Source: Desarmillaria ectypa (Eukaryota; Basidiomycota; Agaricomycetes; Agaricales; Physalacriaceae). Taken from it: 64,000 nucleotides of DNA. The stretch covers positions 1,168,501-1,232,500 of the forward strand of contig JAUDYN010000011.1 in NCBI GenBank assembly GCA_030407005.1, given 5' to 3'. The notes under the pieces were generated by a model that saw nothing but the letters and a program-made list of their open reading frames with translations, was not told the origin of the DNA and did not search any database. Made by a program: the position numbers and the translations under genes. Position 1 is the stretch's first letter; every line of letters begins with the position of its first letter. Shown in pieces: positions 11,361-21,918 of the stretch.

Positions 11361-11605
11361 CCTAAAATGATCTATGGGGACATATTGGCACAGGTTCACG
11401 AAGGATGGTGGAAAAATCTTGATATTCAATGATGTTGGAAAGGTTTTTGTGGGTAGAGTATGGGAATTTTGACCTATGGAGCGTCGGGTTTGGATAAATA
11501 CTACTAAGAAGAGCATCGAGGAGACGCAGGTAGGTCCGTATTGAAAGAAGGATCAAAGCTGGATTGCCGATAATCGATAACTCTCCGTTCCTGTTCGCGA
11601 AGGTC
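11361..11605 (+). pseudogene. Second carboxylesterase C-terminal fragment
   Basis: This stretch is a diverged copy of the 3' end of the carboxylesterase at 7434-7680. Both contain the 'TTCACG..GG.TGGTGG' start, the 'GGTGGAAAGGTTT' core, the '..TGGGAAATT..G..CTA.GGAGCGTC' segment and the 'ACTGAGAAGAGCATCG' segment, in the same order. Here the frame carries stops and deletions. The similarity continues past the esterase stop codon, so it reflects DNA duplication, not coding constraint. The rest of the gene is absent. Confidence 0.75.
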
Positions 11606-11706
11606 ACAAATCTCGTGACTGTAACAACTTTTGCGCTTTTCTTTCAACGACGACTACTATCCTAACTTAATATTCAGATCATGTCAGAATAGATACTGAA
11701 GCAGCA

Positions 11707-12687
11707 ATGGCTGAAGGAACACAGAGACCAGGTTTATCGTCTTTTTTCGTACACCGCAAATATCTCATATTTTCCAGGCCTGTGACCTGTGTAGGAGCAC
11801 GAGGACCGCATGTCTACCACAGAAAACATCAGTTACTTGTCTATCTTGCAAGAATACAAAGGCAGAATGTTCAAGAAATTTCAGTTTCAAACGTTTTAGA
11901 GACGAACTGTGCAGCCAGCACAAGCCATCGATCCCGCCGCCTCGGCTACCTGGTCAGGGAACCTCAAGGACTCGAGGTCCTGGTACGCATTCCTATGGAT
12001 CTTCAAAGGTGAGTCTGTTCCTGCTGCTCTGATTTCTGCTGCTCTGATTTCTGAATGAATAGCAAATCAACAAGAAAGCTCCTCAACGCCGAGTACTAAC
12101 GGCACTAAGCACTGCCAACTCTGTCCACTACCTGCTGCAGGATGTTACAGTATCGCGTGCATCTGTCAAGTCACCCTCTCCCCCCCAGTTTCACCTCTAC
12201 GTTTCACAGAACATCCCGAAACCGCCGGAACATCTACACACGACTCCGTGTACACGCATTCATCACTCTCAGACTGAACAGCAGGCTGTAGGACCCCACC
12301 AGAATATTCGTCAAACATCCGTCGACAAAGTCGTCCTAGGCCGGGTTGCTACCCTGGAACTAGAGAACGCTGCACTGTACGCGCAGCTGCTCGACAAAGA
12401 CGGCATAATCGATAAATTTTCATATCAGAGCAAACAGATACCGTCTTCAGAATACACTTTCACGTTGGAACGCGCGCCATATTTCCGATTCTGACTTCAG
12501 AACCCGTATGCAAGAGCATCTCGCAGTTCTCGACGACTTGGCAAGTCGGCATATCGAGGATTTTCCTACTGACTATGAGGATGGCATTCAGCTCATGGCC
12601 AATCACGATGCTCCTGCTTCCCACTCTGAACATGAGGACAACCATTTGGAGACAGGACCTGCCCCAAGAAAACGTGGACGTAAATGA
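11707..12687 (+). CDS. Short Zn2Cys6 fungal transcription factor (5' exon uncertain)
   Basis: A Gal4-type binuclear zinc cluster is visible at about 11778-11877: 'ACDLCRSTRTACLP' followed after eight residues by 'CLSCKNTKAEC'. This gives the exact spacing C-x2-C-x6-C-x8-C-x2-C-x6-C. A basic, Pro-rich linker follows. A heptad-like segment 'GRVATLELENAALYAQLLDK' (about 12340-12400) suits a dimerisation coiled coil. A last exon rich in acidic residues ends in basic 'PAPRKRGRK' and TGA at 12685-12687. The first exon, from ATG 11707, joins the cluster cleanly only with a very short (about 29 bp) intron, so the start is uncertain or damaged. The protein would be about 250 residues and lacks the usual fungal middle homology region. 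It lies next to the glycosidase block and could regulate it; that is inference. Confidence 0.55.
12021..12050. repeat. 15-bp tandem duplication inside an intron
   Basis: The unit CTGCTGCTCTGATTT occurs twice back to back, within the presumed intron after the zinc-cluster exon. It is probably a recent slippage event without effect on the protein. Confidence 0.8.
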
Positions 12688-13007
12688 CCTTTTTTGGCTC
12701 GCGCTGTTGATTCTTATCGCATATAACCCTCACATATTTGTTCGGCTCTCATTTTAAGTTCACCCTATGTTGAGTGGTTATTCTAACTGAGCCGTTCATG
12801 ATCATGGTATTCTCTGATCGCTTCGATATTTTAACACGCGCAGATGATTTAGTACAAGATGTAAATATGACAACACCTCGTGGAATAGATTTTCATTGCT
12901 GATAAAAGATAAAATTAATATAAGAATTGGAGCACTTGAGTTGTACATCCTTTCGTCTCACTATCACAGTGCAGTGATACTGAACGCATACTCAAAAGCC
13001 TTTCCTG
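12688..13007. other. Convergent 3' spacer
   Basis: This is the tail-to-tail spacer between the zinc-cluster gene and the GH127-type gene. It is AT-rich and no gene was recognised. Confidence 0.4.
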
Positions 13008-15814
13008 TTAAGAACTGAAAACCGGAAACTCGCTAATCCTCAGCTTAGTCGACTGCCCAAAATTCAATAGTCAGCACGTTGCCCGAAAGAATACAAGATA
13101 AAAAAAACCCACCCCGTAAGGACTAAGCACAATAGTCTCGATACCCCCAATACATTCCGGTTTCGTCGGAGGGACAGCAACGAACGTATTCCCTGCTAGT
13201 CCCCACTTGATAGAGCACGCCGATACAGTGATTGAACCAGGTGGCAATCCCTCGTCAAAGATTGGGGAAGGGAGAACGCCATCGGCTGGGGGAGCATAAA
13301 CGTATTTGACTGTGGACGGGTCGATGGCGTAGGCCCATGCTGAAGTAGCATCAAACTCGTAGTCGGAGGCGCGAGGCTCGACAGTGTTTATTTTGATGAC
13401 CGTTTTGTTGAAGGTTACTAGTTAACCGATGTTAGGTTGGGTATAGATAGAAAGGAAAATGACTTGCTGTCGAGCGCATAGTGAAGGGGGCCTCTGTGAA
13501 GAGCAACAGCACCGTGGAGACGACTTTCTGTAGACAAGTTCGGTGCGATGGTTTTAGCGTCACTTCATAAGAAAGCTTACCAGTGGTTATCTCGGCAGGC
13601 AGATTCAATACGAATTTCGTTGTCCCAGAAGGGATGTTGATTGCGAATAAACCATTACTAGGAGACACTGGTTTGGTCGAGCCTCCATTCGTCGCAATCG
13701 TTCCACCAACGACCCAGCTTGGTATCCGCACGTAGAACGTGAATGCCTTGGATGCGGTGACGGTGTAGGATAACGTATCGCCGAATGGGTATAGTGTATC
13801 GACGCTGACGGTCACTGCGTTGTCTACGAAGGAATTGAATATGGTACAGGTCAGAGGTACATTGAGGAAACTCACTCCTGGATAAGGTTGTAGACGTCTT
13901 CAGTGGACCGAGATAAGCCTGGACAAGGGAAGATTGATCCGCAGTAGTCAGGAAGGAATTAGTTATGAATTTCGGATAGCCTTGAGGATGGTTGACGGTG
14001 CAGCATCTGGAATTTTCTGTGAATATTCAAAAATAAAAATAAAACAGCTAAAAGCTAACGGGTAATAAGGTTCCAATCCAAAGACGTTCGCGTAGCCACT
14101 TCAGTTCTCGTCAATATCGAAACAGAGAGGAATAGTTCGACACATACGAATTTACAGCAAAGGGATCTCTGGAGTTTTGTCAGTCTTAGAGCCGACACAA
14201 AAGAAAACCAAACTGACGGTGTCATGCTCTTCGATGCAATCTGATTCTGCTGCTGGTCGTACTGTCTCGCCCACATGTCTAGAAGTTCAGGTGAGCATAT
14301 CGTTGTAGACCTCTTTCTTGAACCTATCAGGTTCGCTTACCTCCCGTTAGCGTTCCAGGTAACGCATTATAAGTGATCCTCTCGACCTATATTCTAAGGT
14401 TACAGAATTAAACAAGAGATAAGGTGCGTTCGAACCCTATCCAAGAACTTCGTATCCCCAATCATTTGGTACAAGTAGGAGCCACTGAACATGGTCTCTA
14501 CGACTGCACATAATTCTGTTCTAAAGAATAGAGCCAACGATGAGCGGAATGTGTGTACGAATAATTGCTTACCCCCGTGTAGCTTCCATCCCTGCAAGAT
14601 ATTCATCTGCTCCATAGATTCCAGAAGGTCGCCCGTGGTACTCGAACAAGAGATCCCAGCCAGAGGACGCGAGGTCCAAGTCTATAATGCTTTAATACCA
14701 ACAGAAAAATGGGAAAATGGGAAAAGGACGAAGATACCGGATTGATTATGAGAGAAGCGGTACGTAGCAGGAAGTGCTTTCATGCCCTCCGCCATGTTCA
14801 CGCCGTGCCACTGCGAAGAAGGTTCATCAACAAAACGATGATACTACTACGTTGCGTACAACTTACGCTGAGAACATATCCTGTAGGATTCTCCAGATTC
14901 TCAACCGGCCCACGCGGAAAGTTCTAAAAATTCGAAATAAACATCATAGTGCCCTGTCAAGTGATACTAACTTCTGCATTAAATACCTCCTCCCATGGCA
15001 CGCCACTCCACTTGAGCTGGAGCATAGTGTCCAAAAGAAGGTCCTCGTTTCCATTGGGGTGATACTCGTACAGCCATTGGAGGGTCATTACGAAATCTTC
15101 CCACCTTGTGTTCGTCCAAATCTCCAAACCCTCACCTTTTCTGATCATTTCGTTCGCGAGAGGGACGAACTTGTGCATGGCGGCAACAACCCGGTCCGTA
15201 AGAGATGAGTTGTATTCAACCATTTGAATCGCTCCGAAGAAGAACGGGTATCGACCCCAGAGATACCTGGTGCGGCTATTACCCGCCTCAGGTCCGAGCC
15301 ATCCGGCGGCCTCTTGATGAGTGAGAACATAGTCGAGGAATTGGTATGTCTGGGCCTGGATCTCTGAGTTTGAGGTGAGGATGCCGTGAGGTACCATCCC
15401 ATTGAACCAGTAGCTTCCGGCTAAAGAAACACTGAGGCTAAGAGCAAGAAGCGACTGTGTGAAGAAATAAAGATTACCTTCTTCAAGGCTGGAATAGGCA
15501 GAAGAGCCACCGATCCAGTCACTATTCTTGACATAGTTGTAAAAGTCGTGTAGATGTCCAGCCATCCCGTTGGTCTGGACTTGAAGCTAATTCGCTGACA
15601 ATTCAGAAATGCTTCGATAGCATCGGGTTCAAATGATTTACTTGATCGCTCAGCCAGCCAAGAGGCCGTACTTCTCCAAGTGGCAGAGTAAGATATTTCT
15701 TCGGAGAGACTGAAGTGATGAGACGAACGTCTGTGCGTTGAGGAAACACGTACGCTGTCCAACCGCCTCATTGAAGGCGCCAAAGGTAACGCCTAAGATT
15801 AGTAGAAAACGCAT
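13008..15814 (-). CDS. Secreted GH127-type glycosidase (beta-L-arabinofuranosidase-like, DUF1680)
   Basis: Multi-exon gene whose product begins with a signal peptide ('MRFLLILGVTFGAFNEAVGQ', ATG at 15814; an in-frame ATG at 15832 would add six residues). The body has the alpha/alpha-barrel pattern of GH127: 'NGMVPHGIL', 'GWLGPEAG', 'YEYHPNGNEDLLLDTM', 'WHGVNMAEGMK'. Two motifs match the zinc-thiolate active site known for HypBA1: Glu-x-Cys in 'ELCAVVETMFS' (about 14490-14520) and adjacent cysteines in 'CCTVNHPQGYPKF' (about 13960-14005). A beta-sandwich-like C-terminal part follows, and the last small exon ends at 13008-13010. GH127 enzymes release beta-L-arabinofuranose or related sugars; the exact substrate of this fungal branch is unknown. 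It is transcribed away from the next glycosidase. Confidence 0.75.
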
Positions 15815-15863
15815 TGTTTGAGAAGAAAACACGCCAGATACGAGGCCTCACGAGACAAGGCTT

Positions 15864-15871
15864 TATTTATA
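15864..15871 (-). promoter_or_regulatory. TATA box of the GH127-type gene
   Basis: TATAAATA on the minus strand lies 50 bp before the chosen ATG at 15814. This is a good position for a fungal core promoter. Confidence 0.5.
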
Positions 15872-16374
15872 CTGAGGAACAGGTACTTTATCAAAATAGA
15901 TAGAAGACAAGAGCCGTGTGCAGTCGAAGAATTGAAAGCATGGTCAAGAAACAAAAGCGGGGATCATCCTCGGTTCGAATACATAGCGGCACTCGAGGAA
16001 GGACCTACCGGAGAGCCGCCAAGCCAGGAACCTTTCGCTAGTGAATGTAGACCTCTTGAAGTTCCCAACATGAGTGTAAGGTAAAAACGAACACCATAAG
16101 CCAAACCGGGCCGGCCGGCAAATTGGACTTTGAAAGATTTTGTCGCCTCGCTCGTTGCTTCATCTCAACTTCCATGTAGTATGGCCAGCAAGGGCTTCAA
16201 TTTCCTATACAGTTCTCTCTCAAAAAATATGACATTTAAAAGGGTAGCTCAGGTCACGAACCATTTTCGGACAGTAGCAGGTGTTCTGGTCAGTCTCCCA
16301 GTTCCACGCAACAGAAGTCCTATAATCAGCTTTATTTAGGTACCATGATATCGGCATAATTCTCGGAACGAGTC

Positions 16375-16436
16375 ATGCGGTATCGCTCCAGTATACAGCG
16401 GATTGATGGTCCATGAGTCAAAAGGCGATACCGCAT
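16375..16436. promoter_or_regulatory. 12-bp inverted repeat in the divergent glycosidase promoter
   Basis: ATGCGGTATCGC at 16375-16386 recurs as its exact reverse complement GCGATACCGCAT at 16425-16436, 38 bp apart. It lies 150-210 bp before the plus-strand glycosidase and about 560 bp before the minus-strand one. Each arm contains a CGG triplet in inverted orientation, the core bound by many Zn2Cys6 regulators, though the spacing is larger than usual. The operator role is inference. Confidence 0.5.
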
Positions 16437-16585
16437 ATCGAACGAGCACATGTACGATGGATTATTGCTCTCCGGCCTGAGAATTTAGGGGGGGATATAT
16501 GCCTGGACAAATCTCGCTATCTGTCAAGGCTCCCAGGTAAGCATTCAACTATGAACCCATCCTTATCTCAATCAACGTTAGGATA

Positions 16586-19450
16586 ATGATACCGGTAATG
16601 ATTGCGACGCTACTGGTTCTGTTATGCCTATGTCCTACGACAGTCCTCTCTGCAGACACCCTAGGTATCAAAGATGGATTCATGAACTTCAGCACTAGGA
16701 CATTCACTATGAAGCTCGTCAAGGACTCTCAGACCTTGTATTCTTTGATGCCTGCCGGTTCGAGCTTCGATTTTATGCCTTCCGATTACATGGCACAACG
16801 CGCGGATAACGGACAAAACCATGTCGGCGACATCAATATACGCGCTCGGCAAAGCGGCACATCAGCATGGACTACTATCAGTTCTGTGGTCAAACGAAGC
16901 CCGGTCACAGCGCTGAGTGTTTCGGGAACGACCATTGCTGCAGCAAATCTTGCACCTACCCTCAATTCGACGCTGCTCGGTGTGACGCGTAGCTGGGTAG
17001 TCGACGACGGGATTTTGCAGCTGCAATTCAACATCTCGAACCCGCAGAGTGAGGCAGTCGAAATAGGTGCCTTGGGCGCGCCTCTGGAATTCAACAGTGT
17101 ATGTCGCCGTATTTCTTCTTTTTCTATGTATTAAGAAATACAGGCAGATCTTTACTGGTCGCACCGCGGACCAAACCAACAACAAATGCAGCTTCATAGA
17201 TCCATACATCGGTCAGGATGCAGGCTTCGTTCAGGTTACCCCTCTTCTAGGAACCCTTCCGCCCCTTGTTCTCATCCCAACTGCCTCATCACCCTTCGAG
17301 GGCTGGCATTTCCTCCCTGAGGTCTACAGCGACTCGAGTTACGATTATCAGTCGCAGACTTTTGAAGGATACTACGAATGGCAGTTCCACACGTTAGCCT
17401 TCGCACAGAATGAGTGGGCCTCTGTCACTCCTTGGAATGTTCCGACGTCATTCACCCTTCAGCCCGGACAATCACGGACATACGGCCTTAAATTCCTCCT
17501 TGCAGACTCCATTCGTGGTATTGAAGACACCCTCATCGATGCTGGCCACCCTGTTGCCGCTGGTATTCCAGGGTACATTCTCCCAACTGACCAGACCGGA
17601 AAATTATTCCTCAACTATCGCTCAGCAGTGTCGTCCATCTCTGTCACTCCCTCTGGTGCACTATCCTGGACGACCAATTCCGACACGAAGACAAGCAGAT
17701 GGGTTGGTTACAACATTACCCCGTGTACATGGGGTCGTTCGAGACTGTCCATCACATACGCAGATGGCACTCTGCAGACAATCAACTACTATGTCACCCA
17801 TGATGCCGTCCAAGTGTTGAGTGACCTCGGGAATTTCCTCACTACCAATCAATGGTTTAATGACACTAGCGATCCATTTGGACGTGCACCGTCAGTTATC
17901 AGCTATGATCGTGAGGTGAATGCGATCGTGAAGGATGACCCGCGTGCATGGATCCCAGGTCTTAGCGATGAGGCTGGTGCTGGATCATGGCTTGCGGCAG
18001 CGATGAAGCAGTATCTCCAGCCAAATGCTGCTGAAGTGGCCAAAATGGAACAGTTTATGAATCGGGTGGTTAAGGGATTTTTGCAGAATGCAGATGGTGA
18101 GTTCATGGTTGTTGTCTTTTACTATGGGATCCGACGTATCTTGCGTAGGCTCTGTCAAAAAGTCAGTCTATTACTATCAGCCCGCCTTGGTACCGAATTA
18201 CAAATACCCGACAACCATCAACTGGGGCAACTGGTGGTCATGGAATAGAGCTGCGTCTTATGACACCAGTCGAGGTTATGACTATGTTCATGTCATTGCT
18301 GCTCATTGGGCTATGTACCGTGTCGCGAGGAATTATCCTGCCCTTGTCTCCGTGCAGAATTCGACTTGGTATCTCGACCAGGCCCTAGCTGTAGTTACAA
18401 AGCTGACAGATGGAACTGTTGGTTACTGGGAAGATGGCTTGATGGGAGAAACGGTGCTGAGTCTTTTGTTGGATGATCTTACAAGGGAGGGAAGGACGTC
18501 GGACGCGTCGCTTTTGGAGAGTAGGATGCAGACAAGGTATAACGTCTGGTCGAGGCAGAATTTTCCGTTTGGCTCGGAGATGGCTTGGGATTCGACCGGC
18601 CAAGAGGGTGTTTATCTGTGGAGCAAATACTTTGGCGGAACGACTCTGGCGACAAAGACGCTCAATTCGATCCTTGCATATCAGCCACTGATCCCTCACT
18701 GGGGATATAATGGCAATGCGCGACGATACTGGTGCATTTTTTAACATATTATATCATCCTTTAGGTGCTAATGCTTCTTGTAGGGACAATATATATGGAG
18801 GAAAGCTTCAACGTATCGAGCGGCAGATCCACCACTATGGCTCTGGTCTAAACGCGCTCCCATTGATCTCCGAATTCACCACATCCCCAACAGATTATTT
18901 CCTCCTTCGACTCGGTTATGCTGGTCTCTCTGGTCCGATGTCCAATATTGACCAAGGCGGGTTCGCATCGGCATCATTCCACTCGTGGGCCGACACGCTT
19001 AAATGGGACGGGTACTCGGGTGACTACGGTCCAAACTTCTCCGGACATTCTATGGGTATCGGGATGTACCTCATCGAGCATCCAGATTTCGGATGGCAAG
19101 CGTTCGGAGGGACCGTGACGTCGTCGTCCTCCACGTCTGTGCAAGTACAAGTCAAAGATACTGGCAGGAGGAATGTGTTTATTGCGTCAATTGCTGCGAT
19201 GCTGAAACTGGATGCTGGGGCGTTCACTGCGGTGACGTATAACCCGTCGGCGCATACGATTATAATCACTATTGCTAATGCGGTTGGATCGGGAGCTGCA
19301 GCGCCGAATGGAAGATTGGTGGTGAGCCAGACTGTTAGTGGTCAGGGTGGTGTGGGGGTGTTGGCTCCGACAAACAGTCTGAGTGTGGATGCGAGGGCCT
19401 ATACTATTCCGTTCATTGGTAGTAGTGCGACGGTGACTTTGTCACCGTAA
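16586..19450 (+). CDS. Large secreted six-hairpin-type glycosidase (DUF5695-like)
   Basis: Four-exon gene encoding about 900 residues. The signal peptide is 'MIPVMIATLLVLLCLCPTTV' plus 'LSA'. A beta-rich N-terminal domain is followed by an alpha-helical, Trp-rich region: 'INWGNWWSWNRAASYDTSRG', 'YVHVIAAHWAMYRVARNYP', 'PHWGYNGNARRYW', 'RIERQIHHYGSGLNALPLIS'. A C-terminal beta-sandwich ends with TAA at 19448-19450. Introns at about 17102-17145, 18098-18150 and 18731-18782 restore the frame exactly. The order beta-sandwich, alpha/alpha toroid, beta-sandwich suggests a six-hairpin glycoside hydrolase, and I associate the sequence with the uncharacterised fungal family DUF5695. Substrate and catalytic acids are not identifiable by eye. 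Divergent from the GH127-type gene with a shared 770-bp promoter, so coordinated expression is likely. Confidence 0.7.
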
Positions 19451-20022
19451 GAACATGTACAATCAGGTTATTCCATTCCTGCGTTCATATCATCATCGAT
19501 GAAATGAAACGAGGTCCTCTCGGCCTCTATACTTGGGCTTGGTAGGGCTTGGTAGGCCGGGCCCGGGCAGGCTTTCCTTCGTAACGCGATCACGAGAGGG
19601 TCCAAATATGACCACGTGTCTCTCTTGGACGTGAACCTTCGTCAACAGCAATATACTTGTACCATACGATGCCTCTTCCTCTCTTTCTCCCTTGCTTTGA
19701 CTAGGCTGTGGGCCAGAGCTCTTTCACCTCGAGGACTAGTCAGTCGCTCGTCATCTTTTTAGGCCTTCAAAATTCAAGCCTAGCCAAGCCTTCGTCGAGT
19801 TTTAAAACCGCCGCACCGGTGCGGTATGCCATTTGTCGATGCCGGTTGCCACATGATGGACCCGTAGTATTCTGCGAGGTACATATATCTCCTCTAGCTA
19901 ATACTATTGTGCTATCATCTAGGATGTTATGAAATTGTTTTCTACAAGAACTTTTTCCCGCCCGCCTGAAGGTAAACTTCTTCTGATAGATATTCAATCA
20001 CGGCCGCTGATCCGATTCTCTC
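19451..20022. other. Intergenic with GC palindrome
   Basis: No gene is supported. It holds a GC-rich stretch with near-repeats of GGCTTGGTAGG (19530-19560) and the palindrome listed at 19811-19824. The right end is the promoter of the FAD oxidoreductase. Confidence 0.4.
19811..19824. repeat. 14-bp perfect palindrome
   Basis: CCGCACCGGTGCGG reads the same on both strands and lies about 240 bp before the oxidoreductase ATG. It contains inverted CCG/CGG ends, so it could be a zinc-cluster binding site. Confidence 0.5.
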
Positions 20023-20030
20023 TATAAAAG
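20023..20030 (+). promoter_or_regulatory. TATA box of the FAD oxidoreductase
   Basis: TATAAAAG is located 37 bp upstream of ATG 20060. Confidence 0.5.
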
Positions 20031-20059
20031 CTTGACAGACATGCTGGCATGTTGGAGAG

Positions 20060-21798
20060 ATGCTTTCTCGCAATTTTGTCCTTCAAATCGCCTCTGCGTT
20101 CTCATCCATTCTTTATGCTTTGGCCGACGATCCTCTGGCTGGGATCCATGCGCTTCCTGTGGCCAACATGACTTCCTCGTTCTGGCTTAACAGTCCTGCT
20201 AATCCTAATCCTCTTCGTAACGCGGGTAGCGACGGTCCACTTACCTCCGGTGCTGACGTCTGTGTCATTGGCTCTGGCTTGACCGGTGTCAGTGCGGCGT
20301 ATCATTTATCTCAGTCAGAGATCGCTTCCCATCTCAAGGTCGTTGTGCTAGAAGCCAGAGAGTTTTGTGAGTTGTTGGAGTACCCAATGGTAGTGCGTGC
20401 TGATTTTGAAACATGAAGGCTCGGGCGCTACTGGTTGGTTCAGTGACTGGGGATTTATTTGTTTGTGCTCATCGTCTCTCAGGACGTAATGGCGGCTTTC
20501 TCTCTGCGGCCTCATGTACTTCTTTTGTCGAGTTGCAAGAGGAATATGGCACCAACGAAGCGCTACGTGGATTGTTGTTGGAACATCACAGCTACAATTC
20601 CACCATAGGCGTGCTAGAAAGGCATGGCCTTCTCAAAGAGGCCAGCATTTTGTTTGGCGACAGTATCCATCTATTCCAGGCGGAAGACGAATACACATCT
20701 AGCAAGGCTGACTGCGATGCTGCTAAGGCTGCGGGAATAGATATGACTGGGATCAATTGGTGGACTGCGGACTATATAGCAGAGGTGCGGTTATCTTTTC
20801 TCTGGTCATCGTCCTCATGTCTCAATCGTACTTTCTACAGAGATTCAATACATCCTCGTACGGTGCCTATACCAATCCGTTTGCGGCGACATGGCCTCAG
20901 AAGATCGCGACCCAGATGTATCTTCTGGCAGAACGAAAATTTGACCTTTCTCTTCACACTCACACACCTGTCCTTTCTGTCAACAACACTAGTCGCAACA
21001 CCTGGTCACTGATTACGCCTCGCGGATCCGTTGAATGCAAGCACGTCATTCATGCTACCAATGGATATGCGGCAAGCCTCATCCCGCACATGTGGGGATA
21101 CGGGGGCATAATGCCGGAACGCGGACAGATGATTGCTATTCGTGCTGGTGTGGACCTCAAGGAACTGAGCACAGATGGATGGTCGAGTGATACAGGATAT
21201 TGGATTTCACAGCTGGACGGCGAAAAGCTTCCTATTGTACTATTCGGTGCTGACAGCAGCGCCTTCAACGACACAGGACATGTCCATAATACCACGGATG
21301 ATTCGGCAGTGGTTCAGAGTACCCTTGAACTGGAGGTCGCTTATCTTCCGAAGCTTCAGCCTAAACTGTACGTCAAGGGAACTCCAGCCGAGTACGCATG
21401 GGTACGTCCGATTGACATCATAAAAATGCATGTCAGTCATTATTTCTTCCATATAGACCGGTATCATGGGCTACACAGCCACTGGTGATCCCTTCGTAAG
21501 TCTTCTCGGATGTCCTTTTCTCGCATTAACAGTTGAAAAGGTCGGACCTGTCATTGACAGCGTTAATAATGTCAAGTACGACAACCAATATATCTCAGCC
21601 GGTTACAATGGCCATGGAATGCCGCGCACTGTTGCATGGTATGTCCTCTTCCTTTGCTTAAGCACATTTACTTACGTCGTTGCGTTCATCTCGTTCAGTG
21701 CCGAAGCCGTTGTTCAGATGATCATAGCAAATATTACAGGCGAAGAATGGATCCAACCTGACTGGTTTCCGAGCAGGTATTTGACATGGAATAAATAG
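20060..21798 (+). CDS. FAD-dependent oxidoreductase (DAO family)
   Basis: Multi-exon gene for an amine/amino-acid-oxidase-like flavoprotein (DAO fold). The N-terminus 'MLSRNFVLQIASAFSSILYA' looks like a signal peptide, suggesting a secreted or vesicular enzyme. The dinucleotide-binding motif is 'VCVIGSGLTGVSAAYHLSQ', the acidic end of beta-2 is 'VVVLEAREFC', and the next motif 'SGATGRNGGF' is spliced from three exons. Later landmarks are 'CKHVIHATNGYA', 'PERGQMIAIRAG', 'GIMGYTATGDPFVGPV' and 'YISAGYNGHGMPRTVAW', the last forming the C-terminal FAD contact. The frame is open to TAG at 21796-21798. Substrate unknown; relatives annotated in fungi act on amino acids, sarcosine-like amines or glycine-type substrates. 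The LanC-like gene starts 120 bp downstream on the same strand. Confidence 0.8.
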
Positions 21799-21918
21799 GC
21801 TACAAAGTTCCGTTTTATGCTGCGGAATCATCGGCCCGGTTGATCACAAGCTACTAAATGACGTCTTTGTGCTTTATCTCACCGATAATATAGCTTGAGC
21901 TTCTTACTCGTTGCAGTC

